The notes beneath the pieces were generated by a model that was given only the letters and a program-made list of their open reading frames with translations, made no database searches and was not told where the DNA came from. From positions 1 to 17,388 of the forward strand of contig JBMZCX010000060.1 in assembly GCA_049613795.1 (NCBI GenBank): DNA of 17,388 bases, written 5' to 3'. The stretch is from Thalassotalea_B sp049613795. Lineage in GTDB: Bacteria > Pseudomonadota > Gammaproteobacteria > Enterobacterales > Alteromonadaceae. Of this stretch, positions 1 through 7,584 are shown one piece after another. How positions within the stretch are numbered: the first letter of the stretch is position 1; each line of letters begins with the position of its first letter. The position numbers were made by a program, and so were the translations under genes.

Positions 1-36
1 AGCTATTGGCATTGCAGCTTTATCTGGAAGCATTTT

Positions 37-57
37 ACCTAGCACCTAGCACCTAAA
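37..57. repeat. short heptamer tandem repeat at left edge
   Basis: The unit ACCTAGC occurs twice head to tail (37-43, 44-50), followed by a degenerate third copy ACCTAAA (51-57) that runs to the argR stop codon. On the minus strand it reads as AGGTGCT-type heptamers just downstream of argR. It is not a hairpin and has no U-tract, so it is not a terminator. Beyond it, a minus-strand reading frame starting with ATG at 33..31 stays open to the window edge (11 codons), too short to call a gene. The repeat is seen directly. Its meaning, for example the remnant of a dispersed intergenic repeat, is a guess. Confidence 0.5.
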
Positions 58-58
58 T

Positions 59-532
59 TTAGCTTAAATTTTTAGAAAAAAGCAATTCAAGCTTTTCAAT
101 GGTTTGCTTAATATCGGCCACATCTGTAGGGGCAATAAAAATAGTATCATCACCCGCTATTGTGCCTAAAACACCATCACTCTTACTTAAACTGTCTAAT
201 AACCTTGCGATTAGTTGCGCAGCGCCTGGGCTAGTACGCACAATAATCATTACATTATTATGTTCAATATCAAGTACTAACTGTTTTAGTGGGCTTTTAG
301 CGGTAGGCATACCTAATTCAGCGGGTAAACAGTAAACCATTTCTTGGCGGGCATTGCGTGTTCGTACTGCGCCAAACTTACTCAGCATACGTGAAACTTT
401 AGACTGACTAATGTTGTCAAATCCTTCGGTCTTTAATGCGTCAACAATTTCACCTTGAGAGCTAAACTGTTCTTGCTTTAAAAGATCTTTAAACGCTTGT
501 ACTAAGGCTTCTTGTTTTTGTTGTCCTGACAT
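59..532 (-). CDS. argR: Arginine repressor ArgR
   Basis: Hexameric transcription factor that uses L-arginine as co-repressor to silence arginine biosynthesis genes; in E. coli the same protein (with PepA) assists Xer recombination at cer. Read from the ATG at 532, the protein is 157 residues and aligns without gaps to E. coli ArgR (156). The winged-helix DNA-binding domain covers about 1-70 with QSKVSR (43-48) and RTRN (57-60) intact. The C-terminal hexamerisation/arginine-binding domain covers about 80-157, with Q106, D113 and the GTIAGDDTIF block (D128, D129) all present, so it should be a functional arginine sensor. An upstream GTG at 541 would add three residues; the ATG is preferred because it matches the family N-terminus. 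It is divergent from mdh, as in E. coli. A second, diverged argR lies on the other side of mdh. Confidence 0.96.
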   Translation of the reverse strand: MSGQQKQEALVQAFKDLLKQEQFSSQGEIVDALKTEGFDNISQSKVSRMLSKFGAVRTRNARQEMVYCLPAELGMPTAKSPLKQLVLDIEHNNVMIIVRTSPGAAQLIARLLDSLSKSDGVLGTIAGDDTIFIAPTDVADIKQTIEKLELLFSKNLS

Positions 533-585
533 AAAATTCACTAATTATTAAGTTAAATGAGGCTGGAATTCCTTACTGCCTTGCT

Positions 586-603
586 ATAATACCATAGTAT
601 TAT
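586..603. promoter_or_regulatory. inverted repeat in argR leader
   Basis: ATAATAC (586-592) and GTATTAT (597-603) form a perfect 7-bp inverted repeat around a 4-base spacer, about 55 bp upstream of the argR start. A TATAAT on the minus strand at 621..616 is a plausible argR -10 box, which would put this repeat just after the transcription start. It could be an operator or a weak leader hairpin. No good -35 was found, so the promoter assignment is tentative. Confidence 0.3.
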
Positions 604-646
604 TTGATAAATGTCATTATACGGTATCCTTGTATGCCATAACAGG

Positions 647-660
647 TGAATAATAATTGT
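647..660. promoter_or_regulatory. candidate ARG box between argR and mdh
   Basis: TGAATAATAATTGT matches the enterobacterial ARG box core TGAATwwwwATTCA at 12 of 14 positions. It lies in the argR-mdh divergent region, where ArgR autoregulation is expected. ArgR usually binds two boxes with centres 21 bp apart; the sites at that spacing here are weak (about half matched), so this may be a single or imperfect operator. A possible mdh -10 (TATATC, 678-683) would place the box over the mdh -35 region. Confidence 0.45.
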
Positions 661-733
661 TTTTTGCTGCCTTATGCTATATCTTTTGGGCACCAAAATA
701 TTTACGTAATTACTCAAATTTCGGAGACTACCC

Positions 734-1669
734 ATGAAAGTAGCAGTTTTAGGCGCAGCTGGCGGTATCGGTCAAGCGTTATCATTACTATTAAAAACTC
801 AATTGCCAGCAGGTTCTGAGTTAGCTTTATACGACGTTGCACCAGTTGTACCAGGTGTTGCAGTAGACCTAAGCCACATACCAACGGCGGTAAAAGTTGA
901 AGGTTTTGGGGCTGATGCTTTAGCTGATGCTTTATCAGGCGCTGACATTGTTATTATTCCAGCAGGTATGCCTCGCAAGCCAGGTATGGACCGTGCAGAC
1001 TTATTTGCAGTAAATGCAGGCATTATTAAAACGTTAGCAGAAGGCATTGTTGCTAACTGTCCAAAAGCATTAGTGGGTGTTATTACTAACCCTGTAAATG
1101 GCACAGTACCTATTGTGGCTGAAGTATTCAAAAAAGCAGGTACTTATGAAGCAAGCCGCGTTTTTGGTGTAACTACGTTAGATGTTATTCGCAGTGAAGC
1201 GTTTATTGCTGAATTAAAAGGCTTAAACGTAAGCGACGTTAAAATTCCAGTGATTGGTGGTCATTCAGGCACAACAATTTTACCATTACTTTCTCAAGTT
1301 GAAGGCGTTACTTTCTCAGATGAAGAAGTGGCAGCATTAACACCACGCATTCAAAACGCAGGTACTGAAGTAGTAAATGCTAAAGCGGGTGGCGGTAGTG
1401 CTACTTTATCTATGGGGGCAGCAGCTGCACGTTTTTGTTTGTCTTTAGTGAAAGGCTTACAAGGTGAGAGTGTTGTTGATTACGCATACGTAGACGTTGA
1501 AAATGGCGATGCAGCATACTTTGCTCACCCAGTACGTTTAGGTAAAAATGGTGTTGAAGAAATTTTACCTTACGGCGAGTTAAGTGCATTTGAACAAAAA
1601 GCTAAAGATGACATGTTAGCTACTTTGAACGCAGATATTAAAGAAGGTGTTGATTTCATCAACGGCTAA
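734..1669 (+). CDS. mdh: Malate dehydrogenase (NAD+)
   Basis: Cytoplasmic TCA-cycle enzyme interconverting L-malate and oxaloacetate with NAD+/NADH. The 311-residue protein matches E. coli Mdh (312) end to end. The N-terminal Rossmann motif GAAGGIG is at 7-13 and D34 binds the NAD ribose. The substrate arginines R81, R87 and R153 and the catalytic pair D150/H177 (IGGHSGT) are all present. A purine-rich ribosome binding site (CGGAGA) sits 6-11 bases before the ATG. It is transcribed alone between two argR-type genes and ends in a strong terminator. Confidence 0.98.
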   Translation: MKVAVLGAAGGIGQALSLLLKTQLPAGSELALYDVAPVVPGVAVDLSHIPTAVKVEGFGADALADALSGADIVIIPAGMPRKPGMDRADLFAVNAGIIKTLAEGIVANCPKALVGVITNPVNGTVPIVAEVFKKAGTYEASRVFGVTTLDVIRSEAFIAELKGLNVSDVKIPVIGGHSGTTILPLLSQVEGVTFSDEEVAALTPRIQNAGTEVVNAKAGGGSATLSMGAAAARFCLSLVKGLQGESVVDYAYVDVENGDAAYFAHPVRLGKNGVEEILPYGELSAFEQKAKDDMLATLNADIKEGVDFING

Positions 1670-1689
1670 TTTATTCTCCGTTCCATTGA

Positions 1690-1713
1690 AAACCGCCACT
1701 ATGGCGGTTTTTT
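1690..1713 (+). terminator. rho-independent terminator of mdh
   Basis: AAACCGCC (1690-1697) pairs perfectly with GGCGGTTT (1703-1710) around a 5-base loop, followed directly by more T residues. It lies 20 bp after the mdh stop codon and separates mdh from the following argR-like gene. Confidence 0.9.
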
Positions 1714-1826
1714 ATTGCCTGAATTTTGGCGTTCTCTACTTGATGTAACTCAAGTAATAAAATCGCTAGGATATTGTCGACTAACTCGGTAAAATCAAGG
1801 TAATTAACACTTAATGGCTTTTCTTA

Positions 1827-2300
1827 ATGTTGTCTACGCGTAAAAAGAATGAAGCGGAACTTGTTGCCGCATTTAAAGCGTTATTAAATGAACAATGCTA
1901 CGGCTCACAAGGCCAACTTGCTGATGCGCTTGCTGAGCAAGGCTTTATCAATATGTCACAAGCGAAAATTTCTCGCTTATTGTCAAAGCTTGGTGCGGTA
2001 AAAATGCGTAATACCAATAGCCAAGTGGTTTATATTCTACCCGACGAACTGGCTATTCCTAAGTCAAAGCAGGCAATAGAGTCTGTGGTGATGAGTGTAA
2101 AGCATAACAATGTACAAGTTATTGTAAAAACAGGCATTGGTGGAGCGCCCCTTATTTCCCGTATGCTTGACAGCCTTGGTGAATCGGTTGGTATTTTAGG
2201 TACATTAGCAGGCGACGACACGATATTTATAGCGCCGTCAGATGTGAATAAAATAGATGAAATTACCGCTGATATTCGTAAAAAATTAGGGCTTAATTAA
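1827..2300 (+). CDS. Second, diverged ArgR-family regulator
   Basis: A 157-residue ArgR paralogue offset by two residues from E. coli ArgR and clearly different from the canonical copy at 59-532. The winged-helix domain (about 1-72) keeps S49 and R50 of the recognition helix, but the position of E. coli S44 is Ala (A46) and R57/T58 become K59/M60. The C-terminal domain keeps D115 and the GTLAGDDTIF block (D130, D131), but the residue equal to E. coli Q106, which contacts bound arginine, is Pro (P108, in GGAPLI). Hexamer formation is likely; arginine response and DNA specificity may differ. The ATG at 1827 has no clear ribosome binding site, and an in-frame TAA at 1812 rules out a much longer form. 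The 157-bp gap before it holds the mdh terminator and a CTTGA/TCAAG inverted repeat (1739-1754). ArgR family membership is secure; the function is not known. Confidence 0.88.
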   Translation: MLSTRKKNEAELVAAFKALLNEQCYGSQGQLADALAEQGFINMSQAKISRLLSKLGAVKMRNTNSQVVYILPDELAIPKSKQAIESVVMSVKHNNVQVIVKTGIGGAPLISRMLDSLGESVGILGTLAGDDTIFIAPSDVNKIDEITADIRKKLGLN

Positions 2301-2333
2301 TTCGTCTAGCATTAATCGTTAAAGAGCATTGTC

Positions 2334-3428
2334 TTACGGTATAACCGTATCAAAAAGATAGCGTGTTTTACCGTAAAATGATTGTTCTGGTAATAATGTT
2401 ACTGGGGTTAAGTCGTTAATATGCTCTTTAGTTACTGCGCGCACCGGCTCTAAGCAAAAGGCACTGCGCGCTTGATAACCGGTGTTGTTTTTTCCTACCT
2501 GTGAGCCGTCAATGTAATTGGCTGTATATAAAATTATACTGGGTTGGTCGGTATAAATAGTCATCCGTCGTCCCGAACTCGGCTCAACTACCTGTGCTGA
2601 AAATGTTTGTTGATTAATAGCGCTATCGTTAAGCAACCAATAATTGTCGTAACCTTTACCGATAAGCACTTGTTTATCGTTTCCGTTAATGTCATCGCCA
2701 ATACGTTTACTTTGTAAAAAGTTGTGGGCGCCACCAATAACTGACTTTATTTCCCCTGTTGGGTAAACCGTTTCGCTCATTGGTAAGTAACTATCGGCAT
2801 TCAAAGTGAGTTGATGATCATTAATACAGCCATAAGTGTGGCCGGCTAAATTAAAATAACTATGCTGCGTGAGGTTGATAATGGTGGGCTTATCGGTGTC
2901 AGCAAAGTATTCAACGGTAAGCTCATTTTCATCAGACAGCGTGTAATGAACTTTAAAATTAACAGTGCCAGGGTATCCTTCTTCGCCATCTGGGCTGGTA
3001 TATTCAAGTAGCAAAGTTACGCTTGTGTTGGTTTCTTGAGTACTCGCCTGCCATAGCTGTTTATTAAGTGCCTGTTTACCACCGTGTAATTGGCTATCAG
3101 GGGCGTTCAGCGTCAATTGATGCTCTTGGTTGTTAAGCGTAATTTTACCGTGTTTTATTCTGCCTGCGTAACGACCAATAATTGCGCCGAGATAATAAGT
3201 ATCTTGCTCATAATCAGCTGCGCTATTGTAACCGAGTACAATATCGTCAAAACCTCCATGTTGATCAATAACTGAAAGGGCAGTAATAATACCGCCATAA
3301 TTGCTAATACTTATTTGCGTGCCGCGGCTATTGGTTAGCGTAAATAGCTGAGCCTCTGTACCGTTGGAGAGCTGTCCAAAAGAGCGATTCGTCATTCGCT
3401 GATTGGTATTTTCTGGCGTGAACGTCAT
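2334..3428 (-). CDS. galM: Aldose 1-epimerase (galactose mutarotase)
   Basis: Cytoplasmic enzyme equilibrating the alpha and beta anomers of aldoses such as galactose and glucose, feeding the Leloir pathway. Numbered from an upstream GTG at 3440 (368 residues), the family residues are GRYAGRI with R90, H119 in QLHGG, the catalytic acid H193 in NLTQHSYFNLAG, D264 in GYDNYW, and the catalytic base E331 in FCLEPV. The ATG at 3428 (364 residues) is chosen here; GTG-GTG at 3440 and an ATG at 3395 are also possible, and none has a convincing ribosome binding site. A PEDP-type signal or lipobox is absent. It is convergent with the second argR-like gene (33-bp gap) and has no galK, galT or galE beside it, so it is an isolated gene. 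Confidence 0.93.
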   Translation of the reverse strand: MTFTPENTNQRMTNRSFGQLSNGTEAQLFTLTNSRGTQISISNYGGIITALSVIDQHGGFDDIVLGYNSAADYEQDTYYLGAIIGRYAGRIKHGKITLNNQEHQLTLNAPDSQLHGGKQALNKQLWQASTQETNTSVTLLLEYTSPDGEEGYPGTVNFKVHYTLSDENELTVEYFADTDKPTIINLTQHSYFNLAGHTYGCINDHQLTLNADSYLPMSETVYPTGEIKSVIGGAHNFLQSKRIGDDINGNDKQVLIGKGYDNYWLLNDSAINQQTFSAQVVEPSSGRRMTIYTDQPSIILYTANYIDGSQVGKNNTGYQARSAFCLEPVRAVTKEHINDLTPVTLLPEQSFYGKTRYLFDTVIP

Positions 3429-3458
3429 GAGGTGCACCACTTTGCTATTCTTGCTGTT

Positions 3459-3488
3459 ATTCTATGGGGTAATTGTAGAGCGATGCAA
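3459..3488 (-). promoter_or_regulatory. candidate galM promoter
   Basis: On the minus strand TTGCAT (3488..3483) and TAGAAT (3464..3459) are separated by 18 bases, a reasonable sigma-70 pair. Transcription would begin near 3451, about 25 bases before the ATG at 3428, which slightly favours that start over the GTG at 3440. The rest of the stretch 3441-3585 shows no gene. Confidence 0.4.
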
Positions 3489-3585
3489 ACATATTTTTGC
3501 TAATTTACCGAAAGTATATTAACAAAATGTTTACATAATGACGTTGAGCTGGGATAGCATGGAATAATAGGTGAAATTTGGGCAT

Positions 3586-3615
3586 AAAAAAAGCGAAACA
3601 TATGTTTCGCTTTTT
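3586..3615 (-). terminator. terminator of the cold-shock gene
   Basis: A near-perfect palindrome: AGCGAAACA (3592-3600) pairs with TGTTTCGCT (3603-3611), flanked by A runs on one side and T runs on the other. It therefore works as an intrinsic terminator in both directions. It lies 15 bp beyond the stop of the minus-strand cold-shock gene, its obvious owner. Confidence 0.88.
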
Positions 3616-3629
3616 AAAAAAATTCTGAA

Positions 3630-3839
3630 TTAAGCTGCAGTTACGTTTTCAGCTTCAGGGCCTTTTTGACCTTGTTTAACAGTAAAAGTAACAGCTTGAC
3701 CGTCAGTTAGTGTACGGAAACCGTCACCAGTGATAGCGCTGAAGTGAACAAAAACGTCAGGACCGTTTTCTTGCTCGATGAAACCAAAGCCTTTAGACTC
3801 GTTAAAAAATTTTACTTTACCAGATACTGAATCAGACAT
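3630..3839 (-). CDS. CspA-family cold-shock protein
   Basis: A 69-residue single-domain nucleic-acid chaperone (OB fold) that binds single-stranded RNA/DNA and melts RNA structure at low temperature. RNP1 is KGFGFI (16-21) and RNP2 is VFVHF (29-33). Length and sequence are typical of the family from start to end. The surface aromatic that is Trp11 in E. coli CspA is Phe11 here (VKFFN), a conservative RNA-stacking change, and the protein contains no Trp. It is a single-gene transcript with its own terminator and a long leader. Which csp paralogue it equals (cspA, C, D or E) cannot be decided from this window. Confidence 0.95.
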   Translation of the reverse strand: MSDSVSGKVKFFNESKGFGFIEQENGPDVFVHFSAITGDGFRTLTDGQAVTFTVKQGQKGPEAENVTAA

Positions 3840-4019
3840 ACCTACATTTCCCGTAGTTAATAATATTAATAATAAATTGTTGTGGTCAAAACGACCAATC
3901 TCACGGAGTAAATGCTCTCTACCTTAATAGTACAGACAGAGAAAGGTATCCAATAACACAATTCTAAAGCGTCTAGGTTGGTTAACTAGGTTAGTAATTG
4001 CTCACTAATTTATAGTATA
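3840..4019 (-). promoter_or_regulatory. long 5' leader and promoter of the cold-shock gene
   Basis: A minus-strand TATACT at 4019..4014 is the best -10 candidate; the -35 is poor. It would give a leader of about 168 nt, close to the roughly 160-nt thermosensing leader of E. coli cspA. Within it, TGGTC (3883-3887) and GACCA (3893-3897) form a perfect 5-bp hairpin with a 5-base loop. A GGGA sits 9 bases before the ATG as a possible ribosome binding site. The stretch 4020-4130 upstream shows nothing I recognise. Thermoregulation is inferred from family and length only. Confidence 0.45.
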
Positions 4020-4132
4020 ACCTATCCTTCTCCCGAAACGCACAAACTCAACGCGAACATAGCCTATCACATAGTTTGAAAATAAGCATGAAAAACTTTA
4101 ATTTCTTAGTGTTACAGACAAATGAAAGCAAC

Positions 4133-4159
4133 AAAAAAGCCAACAAATTGTTGGCTTTT
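4133..4159 (-). terminator. terminator of the pepA-holC-valS cluster
   Basis: AAAAGCCAACA (4135-4145) pairs with TGTTGGCTTTT (4149-4159). On the minus strand the hairpin is followed by six T residues (complement of 4138-4133). It lies 25 bp after the valS stop. Confidence 0.9.
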
Positions 4160-4184
4160 GGTTAATGCGGCATATTTAGCTTAT

Positions 4185-7052
4185 TTATAAAGCAGCAATT
4201 TGTGCCTTTTGCTCTGCTAATTTAGCTAATGCTGATTCTGCATCATTAAGCTTAGCCTTTTCTTTGTTGATAACAGCTTCAGGAGCCTTGCTAACAAACT
4301 TTTCGTTACTTAGCTTGCCACTTACGCGTTGCACTTCTTTTTCAAGTTTCTCAACCGCTTTTGATAAACGAGCCAATTCGGCGTCTTTATCAATTAAGCC
4401 TGCCATTGGAATAAGTACGGATAAATCACCAACAACGGCGGTCGCTGAAGCAGGTCCTTCTTCGTTCTCGGCTAATACATTAATTGACTCTAGCTTAGCT
4501 AATGCACTTAAAAATTGATTGTTTTCGTTTAAGCGACGTTGATCGTTGCTGTTTACATTTTTTAATAGCACAGGCAATGGCTTACTTGGGGCTATATCCA
4601 TTTCACCACGAATATTACGTATGGCGATAATAAATTGTTTTACCCACTCAAGGTCTTCAATTGCTTGTTGGTCAACTAAGCTGTCATCATATTGTGGAAA
4701 GCTTTGTACCATAATACTGTCAGCTGTCTTTTCAAAGTTAGTTAACGGTACTACACGCTGCCAAATGGTTTCGGTAATAAATGGCATAATTGGGTGCATT
4801 AAACGCAACAAACCTTCTAATACGGTAACTAAGGTATGGCGAGTGGCGCGTTGCTGCGCTTCACTCCCTTTAAATAGCACAGGTTTAGTCAGTTCTAAAT
4901 ACCAGTCACAGAATTGATTCCAAGTGAATTCGTATAGCGCCTGTGACGCTAAGTCAAAACGGAAGCTGTCAAATGCTTCGTGTACAGTTTTAACGGTTTG
5001 CTGAAATTGGCCTAAAATCCAACGATCGGCTAACGAAAGCTCCATTTCAGCTATTTGGCCATTAACCTTTTTACCGCAGTCTTGCTCTTCCGTATTCATT
5101 AACACGTAGCGGCTCGCATTCCAGAGCTTATTACAGAAGTTACGGTAACCGTCTAAGCGTTTCATGTCCCAACTAATGTCACGACCAGTAGAGGCAACAG
5201 AAGTTAGCGTAAAACGCAGAGCGTCGGTACCATGGGCTTCAATGCCTTCTGGATATTCTTTTTTAGTAAGCTTGCTAATTTTCTTAGCAAGCTGAGGTTG
5301 CATCATATTACCGGTACGCTTTTCAAGTAAATCGTCTAGCGAAATGCCGTCGATCATATCTAACGGGTCAACCACATTCCCTTTCGATTTACTCATTTTA
5401 TCGCCATTTTCATCGCGAATAAGACCTGTTACATAGACCTTTTTAAACGGTACTTGTGGTTTGCCGTTTTCATCTTTAATAAAGTGCATGGTCATCATGA
5501 TCATGCGGGCAACCCAGAAAAAGATAATATCGAAGCCAGTCACTAATACATCGGTAGAATGAAATTTTTTCATATCTTCAATGTTATTTGGCCAGCCCAG
5601 TGTAGAAAAGGTCCATAATGCTGATGAAAACCAAGTGTCTAATACGTCGTCGTCTTGGCGAAGGTTAATATCTTTAGCAAGGCTATGTTTTTCACGTACT
5701 TCAGCTTCAGTTCTGCCGACATAAACGCCACCATTGTCGTCGTACCATGCTGGAATTCTATGTCCCCACCAAAGTTGGCGTGAGATACACCAGTCTTGAA
5801 TATCTCGCATCCACGCGTTGTACATGTTTTCGTACTGTTTCGGTACAAATTCAATATCACCATTTTCAACGGCTTCAACAGCGGGGCCTGCTAATGGTGC
5901 TGTGCGTACATACCATTGGTCAGTTAACAAAGGCTCAATAATTACACCCGAACGGTCTCCGTAAGGCGCAACTAAGTCGTGCTCTTTTACTTCAACTAAT
6001 AAGTTGAGTTCGTCAAAGGCGGCAACAATTGCTTTACGGGCAACAAAGCGGTCCATACCTGAAAATTCAGCAGGCAATTCGGTACTATATGCGTCAGAAG
6101 GTTCGCCGTTGGTACTGTATATTTCAGCGCAGTTAAGAATAGCGGCGTTTTTATCTAATATGTTGATTAAGGGTAAATTATGACGTTTACCCACTTCATT
6201 ATCGTTGAAGTCATGCGCAGGTGTTATTTTTACACAGCCGGTGCCTTTTTCCATATCTGCATGGTCATCGCCAACAATAGGAATTAGTCGATTAACTAAT
6301 GGTAATAACACGTGTTGGCCAATCAGGTCTTTATAACGAGGATCTTCAGGGTTAACAGCAACACCAGTATCACCAAGCATGGTTTCAGGACGAGTGGTTG
6401 CCACAACTAAATAGTCGTTACCTTCAGCGGTTTTTACGCCATTCGCTAGTGGATAGCGCAAGTGCCACATATGGCCTTTCTTATCTTTATTTTCTACTTC
6501 CAGATCTGAAATAGCAGTATGGAATTTTGGATCCCAATTAACTAAGCGCTTACCGCGATAAATAAGGTCGTCTTCAAATAAGCGCACAAATACTTCTTGT
6601 ACGGCTTCAGACATACCATCGTCCATGGTAAAGCGTTCACGTTGCCAATCAATAGAATTACCTAAGCGGCGCATTTGCTTACCAATAGTGCCACCTGACT
6701 CTTCTTTCCACTGCCAAACTTTGTCAATGAAAGCATCACGGCCATAGTCGTGACGTGTTTTTTCTTCTTCCGCCGCTATTTTACGCTCTACGACCATTTG
6801 GGTTGCAATACCTGCGTGGTCAGTACCTGTTTGCCACAACGCACTTTTGCCTTGCATACGCTGGTAACGCGTTAAGGTGTCCATAATGGTTTGTTGAAAA
6901 GCATGCCCCATATGTAGGCTACCTGTGACATTCGGTGGCGGAATAGCGATACAGTAACCCTCACCTTCTTCAGTTGGGCTAAAATAACCTTGCTCTTCCC
7001 AGCTTTGGTAGAGCGATTGTTCAATGTCGGTGGGATTAAATGTTTTTTCCAT
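4185..7052 (-). CDS. valS: Valyl-tRNA synthetase
   Basis: Class I aminoacyl-tRNA synthetase that charges tRNA-Val with valine and hydrolyses mischarged threonine. The 955-residue protein parallels E. coli ValS (951). The HIGH motif is HMGH at 47-50 and the KMSKS motif is at 552-556. The CP1 editing domain lies at roughly 190-345, with TTRPETMLGDTG (219-230) and HDFNDNEVGKRH (280-291). The catalytic core resumes with WCISRQLWWGHRIP (421-434), followed by the anticodon-binding helical domain (about 680-830) and a C-terminal charged coiled coil (about 885-955) typical of ValRS. The start lies 12 bases after the holC stop, so it is co-transcribed with holC. Nothing is missing or broken. Confidence 0.98.
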   Translation of the reverse strand: MEKTFNPTDIEQSLYQSWEEQGYFSPTEEGEGYCIAIPPPNVTGSLHMGHAFQQTIMDTLTRYQRMQGKSALWQTGTDHAGIATQMVVERKIAAEEEKTRHDYGRDAFIDKVWQWKEESGGTIGKQMRRLGNSIDWQRERFTMDDGMSEAVQEVFVRLFEDDLIYRGKRLVNWDPKFHTAISDLEVENKDKKGHMWHLRYPLANGVKTAEGNDYLVVATTRPETMLGDTGVAVNPEDPRYKDLIGQHVLLPLVNRLIPIVGDDHADMEKGTGCVKITPAHDFNDNEVGKRHNLPLINILDKNAAILNCAEIYSTNGEPSDAYSTELPAEFSGMDRFVARKAIVAAFDELNLLVEVKEHDLVAPYGDRSGVIIEPLLTDQWYVRTAPLAGPAVEAVENGDIEFVPKQYENMYNAWMRDIQDWCISRQLWWGHRIPAWYDDNGGVYVGRTEAEVREKHSLAKDINLRQDDDVLDTWFSSALWTFSTLGWPNNIEDMKKFHSTDVLVTGFDIIFFWVARMIMMTMHFIKDENGKPQVPFKKVYVTGLIRDENGDKMSKSKGNVVDPLDMIDGISLDDLLEKRTGNMMQPQLAKKISKLTKKEYPEGIEAHGTDALRFTLTSVASTGRDISWDMKRLDGYRNFCNKLWNASRYVLMNTEEQDCGKKVNGQIAEMELSLADRWILGQFQQTVKTVHEAFDSFRFDLASQALYEFTWNQFCDWYLELTKPVLFKGSEAQQRATRHTLVTVLEGLLRLMHPIMPFITETIWQRVVPLTNFEKTADSIMVQSFPQYDDSLVDQQAIEDLEWVKQFIIAIRNIRGEMDIAPSKPLPVLLKNVNSNDQRRLNENNQFLSALAKLESINVLAENEEGPASATAVVGDLSVLIPMAGLIDKDAELARLSKAVEKLEKEVQRVSGKLSNEKFVSKAPEAVINKEKAKLNDAESALAKLAEQKAQIAAL

Positions 7053-7064
7053 CAGAATAGCTAC

Positions 7065-7541
7065 TTAATTGTTGATTGTATTATTGTTAACTTTTTCAGC
7101 GTTGATTGTTTGGTTGTCAACCTTAAAGCCTAATTGGCGGTAGCCTTTAAAGCGCTCTCTTGCCAATTGCTTTAAGTCTTCATCGCTTGGAACAAAGTCT
7201 ACAATTTGTGAAAATTGGTGAGCAAAGTGTGGCACTGTGCTCGTTAAATTAATTAATACTGAACGTCGATTAGTGGGTACTTGCCAACTAATTTCAACTG
7301 CAGCACCATTTTTAGGACCTTCACCCACTAAATTGTGAGCAACAAAACTGTTGGGCTCAAACGACCATAACAATTCGTCAATAATATGTGCATGTGCTTG
7401 ATCGCTCGTATAAATAAATACGCGCTGGTTTTGGCGGTAGAAATAGGCCGCTTGAAAACACCCGTGCAAATTTGCTAATGCCATTGGTTCAGCATCAGCA
7501 TTTGCTTGTTCTAAAATGTAAAACATGGCTTGGGTGTTCAT
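7065..7541 (-). CDS. holC: DNA polymerase III chi subunit
   Basis: Clamp-loader accessory subunit that links the DNA polymerase III holoenzyme to single-strand binding protein. The 158-residue protein resembles E. coli HolC (147): an N-terminal FYIL strand (7-10), the central SFVAHNLVGEGPKNGAAVEISW block (65-86), and the conserved VDFVPSDEDLKQLARERFKGYRQLGF region (113-138). The C-terminus carries about 18 extra polar residues rich in Asn, an unstructured tail. Its position between pepA (43-bp gap) and valS (12-bp gap) is the classic gammaproteobacterial order, which supports the call. The first Met (541 side of the frame, ATG at 7541) is preferred; Met6 is the alternative. Confidence 0.95.
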   Translation of the reverse strand: MNTQAMFYILEQANADAEPMALANLHGCFQAAYFYRQNQRVFIYTSDQAHAHIIDELLWSFEPNSFVAHNLVGEGPKNGAAVEISWQVPTNRRSVLINLTSTVPHFAHQFSQIVDFVPSDEDLKQLARERFKGYRQLGFKVDNQTINAEKVNNNTINN

Positions 7542-7584
7542 TAGCGGTAATAATTCTCTAACGTTATTGGTATATTAAATAAGG

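Noticed and set aside
553..735. A 60-codon minus-strand open frame between argR and mdh
   Set aside because: It fills the argR-mdh control region, starts inside the mdh ribosome binding site area, has no family resemblance and no ribosome binding site. It is a chance frame in AT-rich DNA.
799..1131. A 110-codon open frame antisense to mdh
   Set aside because: It lies wholly inside mdh and its composition mirrors mdh codon usage. No independent start signal or recognisable domain.
1739..1754. CTTGA-TGTAAC-TCAAG inverted repeat upstream of the second argR-like gene
   Set aside because: Arms of 5 bp are easily found by chance, and it does not match the ARG box. It is mentioned only in the gene entry.
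2335..2349. TACGGT-ATA-ACCGTA hairpin at the galM stop codon
   Set aside because: Only a 6-bp stem with no T-tract on either strand, so not called as a terminator between the convergent argR-like gene and galM.
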